64,000 nt of DNA from Flavobacterium sp. LC2016-23 (GCF_009674775.1 NZ_WKKE01000027.1:1-64000); one strand, 5' to 3'; shown: positions 52,102 to 61,779, numbered from the stretch's first letter. Made by a program: numbers and translations. Notes: generated by a model not told the origin, from the sequence alone.

Positions 52102-54978
52102 CTATAGATTATATTTCAGACCAAGGGTAAACTTCACTCCATAGTATTCTACCTGTTTTGGTCGGTTTGGAGTTTCTCCAAAATGGTACATTAAAGGCTC
52201 GTTCAGGACGTTGTTTACATCACTGAAGATTGTAAAATGCTCTCCTACTTTATAAGAAGCCGAAAAATCCAGTGAGTTGTATTTGCCGTAATAAATATCA
52301 TTCATGTCCGTATTCTTTGCATTGGCATCAAAACTTGTCGCGTAAGCACCTTTATGATTAAAAGCGGCTCTCACATTAAGCTTACCTGTTTCGTAAAACA
52401 ATTGCAAGTTGTATAATTCTTTTGCCTGATAAGGAGTAGACACTTTTCTTCCATTTGGATTATTGGCGTTTTGACCTAAGGTCATTTCAGAATTCATAAG
52501 TGTTGCATTGATCTGAGTTCCAAAATATTTCAGGAATCCAGGCAGGAAGCTGAATCTTTTGGTGATTCCGAATTCAACACCGCCAATCCAGGCATTGCCA
52601 CCATTGGCAGGCGAACTGATTTCGATATCTGAAATCCCGTTAATCGTACCTTGATAGGTATCATCAAAAATAGGATCTGTAATTGATTTATAGAAAACGC
52701 CTGCATTGATCACCCCTACTTCATCCAGAAAATATTCTCCTAATAAATCAAAGTTCCAGGAATAGGTCGGATTCAGCTTTGGGTTCCCTCCTGCGTATTC
52801 TCCGTCGATTGTATTTAATGATCCTGCCGGAGAAATGTCGCCAAAGTTGGGTCTTGCAAAAGTTCTTGTCGTTGCAAAACGAAAGTTTAAATTATCAACC
52901 GGAGAATATTTTATGTGCAGCATTGGCAATATTGATGTGTAGCTTTTTGTATTTTCAGCATCTACTACCACATTATTTTCAACTGTTTTACCCGTAACCT
53001 GAGTAATAGTATTGGTTACTCTTACTCCTCCTAAAATGGTCCATTGATCAGAGGCTAAATACGTTGCCATTGCATAAGCAGAAGACGTTGTTTCACCTAC
53101 ATTAAAGTTTCTTCCCAAACCTTTTCCCAATTCGGGAATTTGAGAATCGGCAGGGTTTAAAACCAGATTCCCTTTTGAAGAATTAAACAAATTTGTCATT
53201 CCGTTAGTAGACAATACTGGACCAAAACTATTTCCAATTGAAGTTCCTGTTTCTTTTCTCATATAATCTGTTCCACCCGGCTGACTGATTAAATCAGTAC
53301 TATAATTGGATAAAAATGGTGTTGGAGATCCAGCCCAGCTGTAATATTCATCTCTAAATGTCGCGATACGGTCTTTGTCGGTTAATTTCGCACCGAATTT
53401 CATTTTAAGATTTTCATTAAAATTATGCTCGTAGTTTACAACCGCAATAATATTGTCTCTTTCTACAATGCTTATTTTATACAATTCCAGCGTAGAAAAT
53501 TTCATTTTTGTCGGGTCTGTTTTAAAATTGGGATCTGAAAAGAAATCAAATATCGATTTTGGATGATTCGGATCCAGCAGTCCCCCATCAGCAGCCCAAT
53601 AGGCTCTTGGTCCTCCTGCTCCGCCATTGGCCAATGGTACCGTATTTAAATAGCCGGGTTTAACACCAACACCAGTCTGATTGAACTGAATTAAGAAATA
53701 ACTGTTGTCTGCTGCATTTGGAATATTTCCGTACTTAAACTGATTTCGATAAGAAGCCAGACTCCAGTCTAAAGTCCCATTTCCTAACTGATGTTTACCG
53801 CCTAAATCAATACCAATAAACTGAGTCATTAATTGATTGTGAATGTCCTGCTGCTCTACTGTTAAAGCATTTGTAGCGCTGCTGAATTTATCAAACCTGA
53901 TACGGTGCTTGTAATGGGTTTCTTCATCGGTAAGTCCGCCATAAGTGGCTTTCAGGAAAATTTTATCTTTTGAAGAAGGATTAAATTCCATTGCAGCATT
54001 TAAACCTGTTGTTTTTCGAACTCCGGTGTAATCCCGCAATTCTAATCTGTAAACGCCCTGATCGCCTTGTCTTCTGGCTTCGTAATTATCGGTTGCCCAG
54101 TTTCTGTCCCAATAAGTCCCATTAATGATGTATCCGAACTTTCCGTTTTTACTTTTGTCACCAATCGTAAGGGATCCGCTGTAGATTCCTTTATCCGATT
54201 TTTGATTGTAACCGCTAAAAGCAGTTGCTTTAATGGTTCTTTTTGTTGGAGCGGTCTGAGTCGTAAAATTGACACTTCCGCCAATGGCATCTCCGTCCAT
54301 GTCCGGGGTAATGGCTTTTGTAGCTTCTACATAAGCGATAAGATCTGATGGAAAAAAGTCAAATGCCGTGGCTCTTGAAGTGGTTTCTTCTTCAGCAGTT
54401 GGAATTCGGTTTCCGTTGATTGTAGTCGATGACCAGAATGGCGGCAAACCTCTTACCGAAACAAAACGTCCTTCACCCTGATCGCGTTCAATAGAAACGC
54501 CCGGCATACGCTGAACAGTTTCCGCCGCATTACGATCCGGTAATTTACCAATTCCATCGGCAGCAATGACATTAACTATGCTCATGGATTTCTTTTGCAT
54601 GTTTAGCGCTCTTGCTTCACTATTTCTTTGGCTCATGCCACTCACAACCACTTCATTCAGTTCTTTTGAATTGGTTTGTAATCGAATGATCCCCAAATTT
54701 AGTTGTTGATTGTCTTTTACTTCAACTGTGATCGTTTTGATTTCATATCCGATATAGGAGATCTGCAATTCGAAACTTCCGGATCTTACATCCTGTATGG
54801 TAAAATCACCACTGAAACCAGTAGTCGCTTTTTGATTGTTTGATAGTATAATCGTAGCTCCCGGCAATGGAGATTGTGCGTCAGTAACAATTCCGCTGAT
54901 AGTTGCTTTTTGTGCCGTCATGTTTTGCACAAAAAATAGGGCAGAAAAAATAAAAATTGCCTTGTAAATTGTTTTCAT
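52102..54978 (-). CDS. TonB-dependent receptor (organophosphonate uptake candidate)
   Basis: The 958-residue outer-membrane protein has a signal peptide, an N-terminal CarboxypepD_reg-like domain (about 25-100; ISGIVTDAQSPLPGAT), a plug domain (GKLPDRNAAETVQRMPGVSI, then VSVRGL) and a large C-terminal barrel ending in KFTLGLKYNL with a terminal Leu. No SusD partner is present, so the ligand is probably a small molecule rather than a glycan. It is the first gene of the minus-strand locus that ends at 46748. Three copies of a TTTACAAATA-type sequence lie upstream. Confidence 0.93.
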   Translation of the reverse strand: MKTIYKAIFIFSALFFVQNMTAQKATISGIVTDAQSPLPGATIILSNNQKATTGFSGDFTIQDVRSGSFELQISYIGYEIKTITVEVKDNQQLNLGIIRLQTNSKELNEVVVSGMSQRNSEARALNMQKKSMSIVNVIAADGIGKLPDRNAAETVQRMPGVSIERDQGEGRFVSVRGLPPFWSSTTINGNRIPTAEEETTSRATAFDFFPSDLIAYVEATKAITPDMDGDAIGGSVNFTTQTAPTKRTIKATAFSGYNQKSDKGIYSGSLTIGDKSKNGKFGYIINGTYWDRNWATDNYEARRQGDQGVYRLELRDYTGVRKTTGLNAAMEFNPSSKDKIFLKATYGGLTDEETHYKHRIRFDKFSSATNALTVEQQDIHNQLMTQFIGIDLGGKHQLGNGTLDWSLASYRNQFKYGNIPNAADNSYFLIQFNQTGVGVKPGYLNTVPLANGGAGGPRAYWAADGGLLDPNHPKSIFDFFSDPNFKTDPTKMKFSTLELYKISIVERDNIIAVVNYEHNFNENLKMKFGAKLTDKDRIATFRDEYYSWAGSPTPFLSNYSTDLISQPGGTDYMRKETGTSIGNSFGPVLSTNGMTNLFNSSKGNLVLNPADSQIPELGKGLGRNFNVGETTSSAYAMATYLASDQWTILGGVRVTNTITQVTGKTVENNVVVDAENTKSYTSILPMLHIKYSPVDNLNFRFATTRTFARPNFGDISPAGSLNTIDGEYAGGNPKLNPTYSWNFDLLGEYFLDEVGVINAGVFYKSITDPIFDDTYQGTINGISDIEISSPANGGNAWIGGVEFGITKRFSFLPGFLKYFGTQINATLMNSEMTLGQNANNPNGRKVSTPYQAKELYNLQLFYETGKLNVRAAFNHKGAYATSFDANAKNTDMNDIYYGKYNSLDFSASYKVGEHFTIFSDVNNVLNEPLMYHFGETPNRPKQVEYYGVKFTLGLKYNL

Positions 54979-54988
54979 GGTTAGTTTG

Positions 54989-55273
54989 TTTACAAATATT
55001 AAATTTATTGAAGCAAATTAATTATGATTTTTACAAATAGTGAAAAAATTAAAATTATCGAATTGTTAAAGAAATGAAAATTATAATACTCCATTTGTTA
55101 AGAATTTGTAAAAAATACTTGTGAATTTTTACTAAAAAGAGCGCTGAGCACCTTTAAAAGCTACAGTATCTATAATTTTGGCTTATTTCAGATCATCGAA
55201 GTGAATTATTTTTTCGAAAAAAAATAAAGTTCCAGGCGAAACATAAGTCTTCTATTTATTTACAAATAGTAAA
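54989..55273 (-). promoter_or_regulatory. three copies of TTTACAAATAGTAAA upstream of the TonB receptor
   Basis: Copies lie at 54989-55003 (TTTACAAATATTAAA), 55030-55044 (TTTACAAATAGTGAA) and 55259-55273 (TTTACAAATAGTAAA). The unit is a dyad TTTAC-N5-GTAAA. The first two are 41 bases apart, close to four helical turns. They are candidate operators, for example for the XRE-cupin protein. The rest of 54979-55395 is AT-rich and shows no gene. Confidence 0.45.
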
Positions 55274-55395
55274 CATTATGATGTAAAAAAAAATAAAAAT
55301 AGTGTCGTGATTTTTAGGTTTTTCTGGAAACAGGAAAGTTGCGCTTTACTTTCAGCACAATATCGGAAAGGGATCATTGATTAGAAGAGCAGTAC

Positions 55396-56376
55396 TCAGG
55401 TCTTACAAATCGCTGCAGGCTGGCAGGACTTAAAAAACTCATAAGCTCTTTTTTCTGCATAAGAATACATTGAATTACGCAACGGAAAAGCACAGTGCCC
55501 TCCGTACCTGGGGGTTTCAAGATAAACATAAGCACTGTCCTGCGCTATAGCTCTGGGGTAACACCTTTCGCCTAAAAACGGATCGTCGAGCGAATTAATA
55601 ATTAAGACGGGAGTGGTAATATTTTTAAGGGAAAATTCCGGGGAAACACGCTGATAATAATCATCCCGGCTGGCAAAGCCGTGAAGCGGTGCCGTAAAAT
55701 AATGGTCTACTTCATCAAAAGAAGAAATGCTGTCAATCTGGTCGCTGTTTATAAAATCAGGAAACTGTGCTGCTTTATATTTCAGCTTTCTTTTAATATC
55801 AATTGTAAAATTCTTTAAATATACCCGGTTAAACCCCTGTTTGAGTACCGCAGCACTTGTTGCAATATGAGTCGGTACCGAAATGCATACTCCTGCCTTT
55901 ATACGCGTATCGATTTTTGTCCAGCCAAAATAGTTCAAAAGCTGTACGCCTCCCATCGAATATCCGATCAGGTAAACCTCTTCAAATCCTTTTTGTAAAA
56001 CAAATTTGACTACCTCGTCCAGATCATCCACTGCACCGTGATGATAAAGCCTTGGCAGACGGTTCATCTCTCCTCCACAGGTGCGGTTGTTCCATGCGAA
56101 AACCGAGAAATCTTTCTCCTGAAAATAAACCGCGCAGCTGTTGTTATAGGTTCTGCGGGAATCGCCTTCTAATCCATGACATAGAATAACTGCTTTTTTA
56201 GGATCATTTATAATAAAATCGATATTGATAAAATCTCCGTCATTTAATTCATGCTTTTCCCTGGTATATCCGGGTGCATCAAACTTTTTAAACAAAGCAG
56301 CATAAATAGTCGAAATGTGCCTGTTGCGATGAATAATAGAAGGGGAATTATATTCTGATTGTTCAATTATAGGCAT
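55396..56376 (-). CDS. YheT-like alpha/beta hydrolase
   Basis: I use the ATG at 56376 (326 residues); 56403 is a longer alternative. Family marks: CHGLEGDSRRTY (oxyanion region), WNNRTCGGEMN, the nucleophile in GYSMGG, the acid in NSLDDPFLG and the His in GGHCAFP. YheT/ABHD1-type proteins act on lipid or acyl esters. It lies 152 bases behind the transglutaminase gene on the same strand and may belong loosely to that operon. Confidence 0.9.
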   Translation of the reverse strand: MPIIEQSEYNSPSIIHRNRHISTIYAALFKKFDAPGYTREKHELNDGDFINIDFIINDPKKAVILCHGLEGDSRRTYNNSCAVYFQEKDFSVFAWNNRTCGGEMNRLPRLYHHGAVDDLDEVVKFVLQKGFEEVYLIGYSMGGVQLLNYFGWTKIDTRIKAGVCISVPTHIATSAAVLKQGFNRVYLKNFTIDIKRKLKYKAAQFPDFINSDQIDSISSFDEVDHYFTAPLHGFASRDDYYQRVSPEFSLKNITTPVLIINSLDDPFLGERCYPRAIAQDSAYVYLETPRYGGHCAFPLRNSMYSYAEKRAYEFFKSCQPAAICKT

Positions 56377-56528
56377 AATAGAAAAGTTTTTGGTGCGTAG
56401 CACAAATTTATGAAATCAATCAACATGTAATTTAAAACTGTCTTTTTTATTTCATAGCCTCACTGACGGACAGAGGGAATGACTACAAACGGTTCAAATT
56501 CAAATTTTTACGTCTTTGATTGCCATTG

Positions 56529-57476
56529 TTATTGCTGCTGTTGCTGCAAATGATCCATATAGGCTAATTGTTCTTTAACACGCAATGAAACTTCCTGAAG
56601 CTTGACATCATTTATTTCTTCGAACTGGCGTCCGTCTTCATAACCAATCGAAACACAAACCGAAAGGGTCTGCCTTGCCAGCCCTTTAAAAGTTCCTTTT
56701 ATGGGGGTGCAATCCGTAAAATTTCGTCCCACAGACAGCCGGACATGATTGTCCATCGTCCAGATATTGTTGGTAGGATCTAACCCTAACCAGCCTTGCT
56801 TTGGCGTATAAATTTCGACCCAGGCATGAGTGGCGCCTTCGCCCCTCAGACCACTTTCATTAGGGCAGATATAACCGCTTACATAACGTGACGGAATTCC
56901 AGCAGTACGCAAAAGCTGCAATAAGATGTGCGCAAAATCCTGACATACGCCTTTTTTGAGTGTCAGAATTTCATCAACAGTAGTTTCGATATTGGTTATT
57001 CCTTTGGTATAGGTAAAATTCTCAAAAACATAGGTATTGCATTGCTGCGCAATTTCGATAATGGATTTATCCGCAATGTTGATTGTATCCAGAATTCCGG
57101 TAATTTCATTTTGTTTCTGAATATCATCCCTGTAGCAAAGCCGTAATAATAAAATACTCTTTTGCTTTTCTTCCTCAATATCAGCTACGGAAGTGGCATC
57201 AAGATCCGGAATTTTAAGGGAATGATTGACGCGGACCAACATTCGGGATTCAATTGTCATTTCAGAATGAGCTTCCAAAACATTGAAATTCCCGACACGA
57301 TTTCCATAATAATCTTCAGAAATATCAACATCAGGATTATGTGTAATTAAAATTTGATATTGCAGTACTTCCTGATTTTCAAAATGATGGGGAAAAAGCC
57401 GAATTTCGTTGATACTTTCTTTTATAGGGTAATTGTATTGGTATTTTGTGAGGTGCACTATTTTGAAAACCGCCAT
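56529..57476 (-). CDS. transglutaminase-like protease (COG1305 type)
   Basis: The 315-residue protein has an N-terminal transglutaminase-associated domain (1-85; NEIRLFPHHFENQ) and then a papain-like core with the catalytic triad Cys178 (KKGVCQDF), His217 (ATHAWVE) and Asp233 (LGLDPTNN). It ends in a five-Gln tail. It lies four bases behind the alpha-E gene, and the ATP-grasp gene precedes both. This trio is a conserved bacterial operon thought to synthesise and process a peptide. Confidence 0.93.
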   Translation of the reverse strand: MAVFKIVHLTKYQYNYPIKESINEIRLFPHHFENQEVLQYQILITHNPDVDISEDYYGNRVGNFNVLEAHSEMTIESRMLVRVNHSLKIPDLDATSVADIEEEKQKSILLLRLCYRDDIQKQNEITGILDTINIADKSIIEIAQQCNTYVFENFTYTKGITNIETTVDEILTLKKGVCQDFAHILLQLLRTAGIPSRYVSGYICPNESGLRGEGATHAWVEIYTPKQGWLGLDPTNNIWTMDNHVRLSVGRNFTDCTPIKGTFKGLARQTLSVCVSIGYEDGRQFEEINDVKLQEVSLRVKEQLAYMDHLQQQQQ

Positions 57477-57480
57477 AATT

Positions 57481-58434
57481 TTAGGTGTAAGAAAAGAATA
57501 ATTTCGAGAAATCTGTTGAGAACTGAATAAGCTGATTTTTGGTGTTTTTCAGCACATCTTCTAATTCCTGATTGGTCAAATGCTGATAATCCGTAAAAGC
57601 TACATAACTTTTCAGACGCCCAAATTGATTCAGCAGGGTCCGGGCTTCACTCAAATCATTGTCTTTAAACAAACTGTCTAAATACGTATTGATTAAATCA
57701 AGCGTATAAATGACCGAATGAGCAAAATCCTTATTGAAAATAACCTGATGTACCACTTTTCGATTATGAGAAATGTTGGAATAGCTTTTTAAATAAAGTT
57801 CATACCCCGAGAGTGACAACAGCAATCTACGCCAGTAAATTAAATCTTCTTCACCTTCGAGATTGTAATTTATGGGAGAAAAATAAGCCTGAGTCATCGA
57901 AATGGTCTGCAGGCACCTCTCGATATGTTTGCCAATACTCGAAAAACACCAGCCCAAACCTCTTGGCATGGTCACCTGAAGAATCCCGTTGTAGAGGAGT
58001 AAATCCTTATTGAGTTTCGTAATAATATTTAAGGCATCATGGGTTTCCAGCTTTTTGGGCAGATCCGGAGCATTCATATAATGATACATAGAATTGATGT
58101 GCTCCCATAGTTCTTTGGTTATTTTGTCCTGTGCGCCTCTCGCATTTTCACGCGCTTTAATGACGAGGTTCTTAACCGAATTATCATTTTGATTGTCACA
58201 AATGATGTATTTAAGGACATAAGTGGTGTCGTATTGAATGGCATGAATCTTATCCTGGGATAAATTGGTATAATATTCTAAAAGCGGTCTGTACCCCTGA
58301 GAATCGTTTATTTCTTTATCAAAAGATAAAATATAAGAAGTATTCAGCGTCAACAACATTCCATCGGTACGTTCCATGTAACGGTTAAGCCAAAACATTC
58401 CGTCTGCCACGCGGCTTAGCATATTTACTCCCAT
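57481..58434 (-). CDS. alpha-E domain protein
   Basis: The 317-residue all-helical protein starts with LSRVADGMFWLNRYMERTDG, the signature of the alpha-E domain (COG2307). Four long helices follow without a catalytic motif known to me. A nearer start (ATG at 58422) is possible. The domain nearly always occurs with the circularly permuted ATP-grasp enzyme, as here with a 35-base gap, and probably supports the ligase. Its biochemical role is not established. Confidence 0.92.
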   Translation of the reverse strand: MGVNMLSRVADGMFWLNRYMERTDGMLLTLNTSYILSFDKEINDSQGYRPLLEYYTNLSQDKIHAIQYDTTYVLKYIICDNQNDNSVKNLVIKARENARGAQDKITKELWEHINSMYHYMNAPDLPKKLETHDALNIITKLNKDLLLYNGILQVTMPRGLGWCFSSIGKHIERCLQTISMTQAYFSPINYNLEGEEDLIYWRRLLLSLSGYELYLKSYSNISHNRKVVHQVIFNKDFAHSVIYTLDLINTYLDSLFKDNDLSEARTLLNQFGRLKSYVAFTDYQHLTNQELEDVLKNTKNQLIQFSTDFSKLFFSYT

Positions 58435-58469
58435 TTCTGACTATTATTTGAGGTTATAAAAAATAAAAA

Positions 58470-59906
58470 TTATTTGATAATCCAGGTGTCTTTACTCCCG
58501 CCGCCTTGTGACGAATTTACGACCAGCGAGCCTTCGGTTAAAGCGACACGGGTCAGCCCGCCGGGAACAATCTGAATTCCTTTCGGACCACATAAAGCAT
58601 AAGGCCTTAAATCGACATGACGCAACTGGAGTTTTCCATCAATCAGACACGGAACAGTACTCAACTGGATAATAGGCTGTGCAATAAAATTTCGAGGGGT
58701 TTTGGTAATGGCAATTTTGGCTTCCTCCATTTCTTCCTGAGTAGCTTTATTACCCATAATCATTCCGTAACCGCCACTCTGATTGGTTTCTTTAATCACC
58801 ATATTTTCCATGTTAGCAAAGACGTATTCGCGTTCGTCCAGATTTTCCATTCGGTACGTGGGAACATTTTTAAGAATGGGTTCTTCGTTGAGATAATACC
58901 GGATCATATCCGGCACATAAGCATAAATCGCTTTATCATCGGCAACGCCATTTCCTACGGCATTTACCAAAGCTACATTTCCTTGTCTGTACGCGCTGAT
59001 TAATCCCGGAACGCCAAGTGCGCTGTCGGGTTTAAAAACCAACGGATCGAGATATTCATCATCTAAACGGCGATAAATTACATCAACCTGCTGCAAACCC
59101 GAAGTAGTTTTCATGTACACACGACTGTTATTCACCACCAAATCCCGGCCTTCCACCAAAGGAATTCCCATCTGCCGTGCCAGATATGTATGCTCATAAT
59201 AAGCTGAATTGTAAACGCCCGGAGTCAGTAAAACTACATTTGGATTTGTAATCGTGCGCGGTGAAAGCGAGACCAGAATACTATGAAAAATCATAGGATA
59301 ATTGCTTACCATACTCACATGATTTGACGAAAGCATATCAGGAAAAATACGTTTGGTAATTTCTCTGTTTTCGAGCATATAACTCACACCGCTTGGGCAT
59401 CGCAAGTTATCTTCGAGTACATAAAATTCTCCTTTTGCACCTCGTATTAAATCGATTCCGGCAATATGAACATGAATATTATGCGGCACTTTTATACCCT
59501 GAACTTCTTGTATGTAATGCGGACATGAAGCAATTAAGCCGGCAGGAATTATACCGTCTTTTATAATGAGCTGTTCGTTGTAAATATCCTCAAGAAATAA
59601 GTTCAGGGCCATTAATCGCTGCTTAATTCCGGATTCTACTTCGAGCCAGTCTTTTTGTGTGATAATTCTCGGAATGATATCAAAAGGAAAAATACGCTCA
59701 ATTCCATTGGCATCATCACTGTAAACCGTAAAGGTAATACCCTGATTCATAAACAGATCAGAAGCCTGTTGCTGTTTGCTGGTTAAATTTTTGTGACTTA
59801 AACCCTGAAGCGTTTTAAAAACCTGACTATAAGAATCCCGCACACCTTCTTTTGAAAACATTTCATCCCAGCCGTTATCATTTAAATCTGGTGCTAATTT
59901 TGCCAT
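58470..59906 (-). CDS. circularly permuted type 2 ATP-grasp protein
   Basis: The 478-residue protein belongs to the COG2308 group: EDNLRCPSGVSYMLENRE, LVVNNSRVYMKT, DVIYRRLDDEYLDPL and the glycine-rich GGYGMIMG near residue 380 are typical. The fold suggests an ATP-dependent peptide-bond (amidoligase-type) enzyme. It is the first gene of the operon with alpha-E and transglutaminase genes. A candidate -7 box lies at 59975-59982. The product of this ligase is unknown. Confidence 0.93.
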   Translation of the reverse strand: MAKLAPDLNDNGWDEMFSKEGVRDSYSQVFKTLQGLSHKNLTSKQQQASDLFMNQGITFTVYSDDANGIERIFPFDIIPRIITQKDWLEVESGIKQRLMALNLFLEDIYNEQLIIKDGIIPAGLIASCPHYIQEVQGIKVPHNIHVHIAGIDLIRGAKGEFYVLEDNLRCPSGVSYMLENREITKRIFPDMLSSNHVSMVSNYPMIFHSILVSLSPRTITNPNVVLLTPGVYNSAYYEHTYLARQMGIPLVEGRDLVVNNSRVYMKTTSGLQQVDVIYRRLDDEYLDPLVFKPDSALGVPGLISAYRQGNVALVNAVGNGVADDKAIYAYVPDMIRYYLNEEPILKNVPTYRMENLDEREYVFANMENMVIKETNQSGGYGMIMGNKATQEEMEEAKIAITKTPRNFIAQPIIQLSTVPCLIDGKLQLRHVDLRPYALCGPKGIQIVPGGLTRVALTEGSLVVNSSQGGGSKDTWIIK

Positions 59907-59974
59907 AGATCAATTATTAAATAAATTATATATTAGCTTTTCATTGAAAAATATTCATTTAATTATCTAAAATA

Positions 59975-59982
59975 CAAATTTA
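59975..59982 (-). promoter_or_regulatory. -7 box for the ATP-grasp operon
   Basis: Read on the minus strand, TAAATTTG fits TANNTTTG and lies 68 bases before the ATG at 59906. A -33 TTTG 15 bases further is shorter than usual. The 59907-60296 spacer contains no other feature except the opposite promoter box at 60264. Confidence 0.5.
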
Positions 59983-60263
59983 TTTACCTATAAAAATCAA
60001 ATTAAGTATCAATTTTACAATTTATACAATATTCCTTTTTTAGGGTTTCTATTTTGAAAATAGTATTTTTTATAGCTGTGTTTTTTTTCAATTCTCTATT
60101 CGAAAAAAAAATGAAATGGCAAAACGATTAATTTTCTAAAGGTTTTATCTGCATTTGTCGTAGAAAAAAGCGGTAAGACAGCAACGCACACTAGTGGTAA
60201 ATGCATATGAAATAGTTTGGGTGTAAATGCAAATTATGTAACAAAGCATCCTTAGAAAAGAAC

Positions 60264-60271
60264 TAAATTTG
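60264..60271 (+). promoter_or_regulatory. -7 box for the 60297 lipoprotein gene
   Basis: TAAATTTG fits TANNTTTG and ends 25 bases before the ATG. No clear -33 box is visible. Confidence 0.5.
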
Positions 60272-60296
60272 AGATGTTTACTAAAAAAAAACTATT

Positions 60297-60770
60297 ATGA
60301 AAAAAATTTCAATACTTCTGTTATCCATTTTCTTTTTCTCGTGTCAGCAAAAAGAAACTAAGACTACTCCTGTTCCCCCTTCCGATCCCGTTATAGTGAA
60401 GAAGAATAAGGAAAACAACGAAGAGAATAAACAAACAGGGGATACCATTTTCCTGAATTTTAAGAATGAAAAAGGTGTGTTTGCAGCGGAAGGTGTTTTA
60501 GATTCTATTCATCAGAAAGTATATGTCAAATTTAACAATGAAGATTCAGGTGAATTGGCAGTAAAAATTATTCCCACTACAGGCAAAGGGAACATCCGTT
60601 TCAACCAAATTATATTTCCCGATAGAACCTCAGATGGCCCGTTTGGAATGGACTTGAAAATTCCCCTGAAGCAAAAAGGAAGTTATATTATGGTCATCGG
60701 ACATTCGTTAATGGCTGATAATCCGTTCTGGGGCAAATTTGAAGTACAGCTTTTAGTTGAAAATCCGTAA
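60297..60770 (+). CDS. lipoprotein of unknown function
   Basis: The 157-residue protein has a lipobox (FFSC at about 13-16), then a Lys/Glu/Asn-rich linker and a C-terminal beta-sandwich-like domain (about 50-157). It ends with strands such as SYIMVIGHSLMAD and FEVQLLVENP, which resemble a small pre-peptidase-type or galactose-binding-like fold. I do not recognise the family. It appears monocistronic. Confidence 0.75.
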   Translation: MKKISILLLSIFFFSCQQKETKTTPVPPSDPVIVKKNKENNEENKQTGDTIFLNFKNEKGVFAAEGVLDSIHQKVYVKFNNEDSGELAVKIIPTTGKGNIRFNQIIFPDRTSDGPFGMDLKIPLKQKGSYIMVIGHSLMADNPFWGKFEVQLLVENP

Positions 60771-60977
60771 ATTGTAAAGTGTTTACTTTCTCAATAAACA
60801 TTCTCTCTCTACTTCTTCTTCTTGCTGCAGTACATTTGTTAAATAACAACAAAAAATATGAAAATTTAGCAATCCTTCGTAAAAATTATATAAAACGGAC
60901 TGTAGTAGAAACTGTACCTTTAAAAAAGTCTAATGGACCAATTTACCTGATAAGCTAATTAACTTAAACCGATTTAT

Positions 60978-61244
60978 ATGAAATCCGAAAATTACATTTT
61001 TACGTCTGAGGAATCTACAGGAGATATTACATCTTATGAAGAGCAGCTACTCCTGAATTATGATGATTATCTGGAAGGTGGTTTTGCAACTCCATTGACA
61101 GCCAAAAACCACTACAACTTGCAACTTGGAGAACTGGAAGAGGATCTTGAGGAAGATCTGGAATCAGAATACGATGAAAATGACTGGGAAGAAATAGAGG
61201 ATGAGAATGAAGAAGACCCGGGGACTTTTCTAATGATAAATTAA
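60978..61244 (+). CDS. small, very acidic protein of unknown function
   Basis: In this 88-residue protein the C-terminal half is almost entirely Glu/Asp (LEEDLEEDLESEYDENDWEE). It has no signal peptide or membrane helix. The first half contains several Tyr and Asn. A clean terminator follows at 61267, supporting it as a real unit. No family is recognised; acidic small proteins may act as metal buffers, DNA mimics or chaperones, but nothing here decides. Confidence 0.65.
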   Translation: MKSENYIFTSEESTGDITSYEEQLLLNYDDYLEGGFATPLTAKNHYNLQLGELEEDLEEDLESEYDENDWEEIEDENEEDPGTFLMIN

Positions 61245-61266
61245 AACTACATGAACAGCTGTTTAT

Positions 61267-61297
61267 AAAGTCGATGAGGTACTCATCGGCTTTTTTT
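61267..61297 (+). terminator. terminator after the acidic protein gene
   Basis: AAAGTCGATGA (61267-61277) pairs with TCATCGGCTTT (61283-61293) with one G-U, and T residues follow to 61297. Confidence 0.85.
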
Positions 61298-61462
61298 GTG
61301 CCGGTAAAAATTAACTTATAAATTCCGCTGGTGATTATGGTACGGGTTTATAGTTCTATATTAACGTAAAGGACAACTATTACTTATTCGACTGTAGCTC
61401 TACCGCAAAGTAAAATCAATAGTTATACCTGAAAACTTGCGAAAGTAATGTATTCGGCATGA

Positions 61463-61711
61463 TTACTTAAAAATGGTCACGCTATCTGTAAGTTCAGCTT
61501 TATTGATAAATGCTTTGATAAAATCCTGAACTTCATTTGTATGCTCAGGCGCCGTCTCAAAATAATTGATATGAAATTCTTCATCCTTATCATCAATATG
61601 AATGATCTCTGTATACCCGTTGGAAATTAAGCTCCCTTTTAATTTAATAATATCGAACTGCTGCTGACTGTTTAATTCTTTACGTACCTGTAGTTTTATC
61701 GCTTTTTCCAT
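61463..61711 (-). CDS. small protein of unknown function
   Basis: The 82-residue cytosolic protein is predicted to have an alpha/beta ferredoxin-like pattern (helix, then GYTEIIHIDDKDEEFHINYF strands, then helix VQDFIKAFINKA). No signal sequence. No family is recognised. It starts with a plain ATG after an AT-rich leader and stands alone. Confidence 0.6.
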   Translation of the reverse strand: MEKAIKLQVRKELNSQQQFDIIKLKGSLISNGYTEIIHIDDKDEEFHINYFETAPEHTNEVQDFIKAFINKAELTDSVTIFK

Positions 61712-61779
61712 TTTTAATTTATTTAAAATTAATCTTCATTCATTACATTATAAAATTAGATAATTTACAAGTCGAAAAA

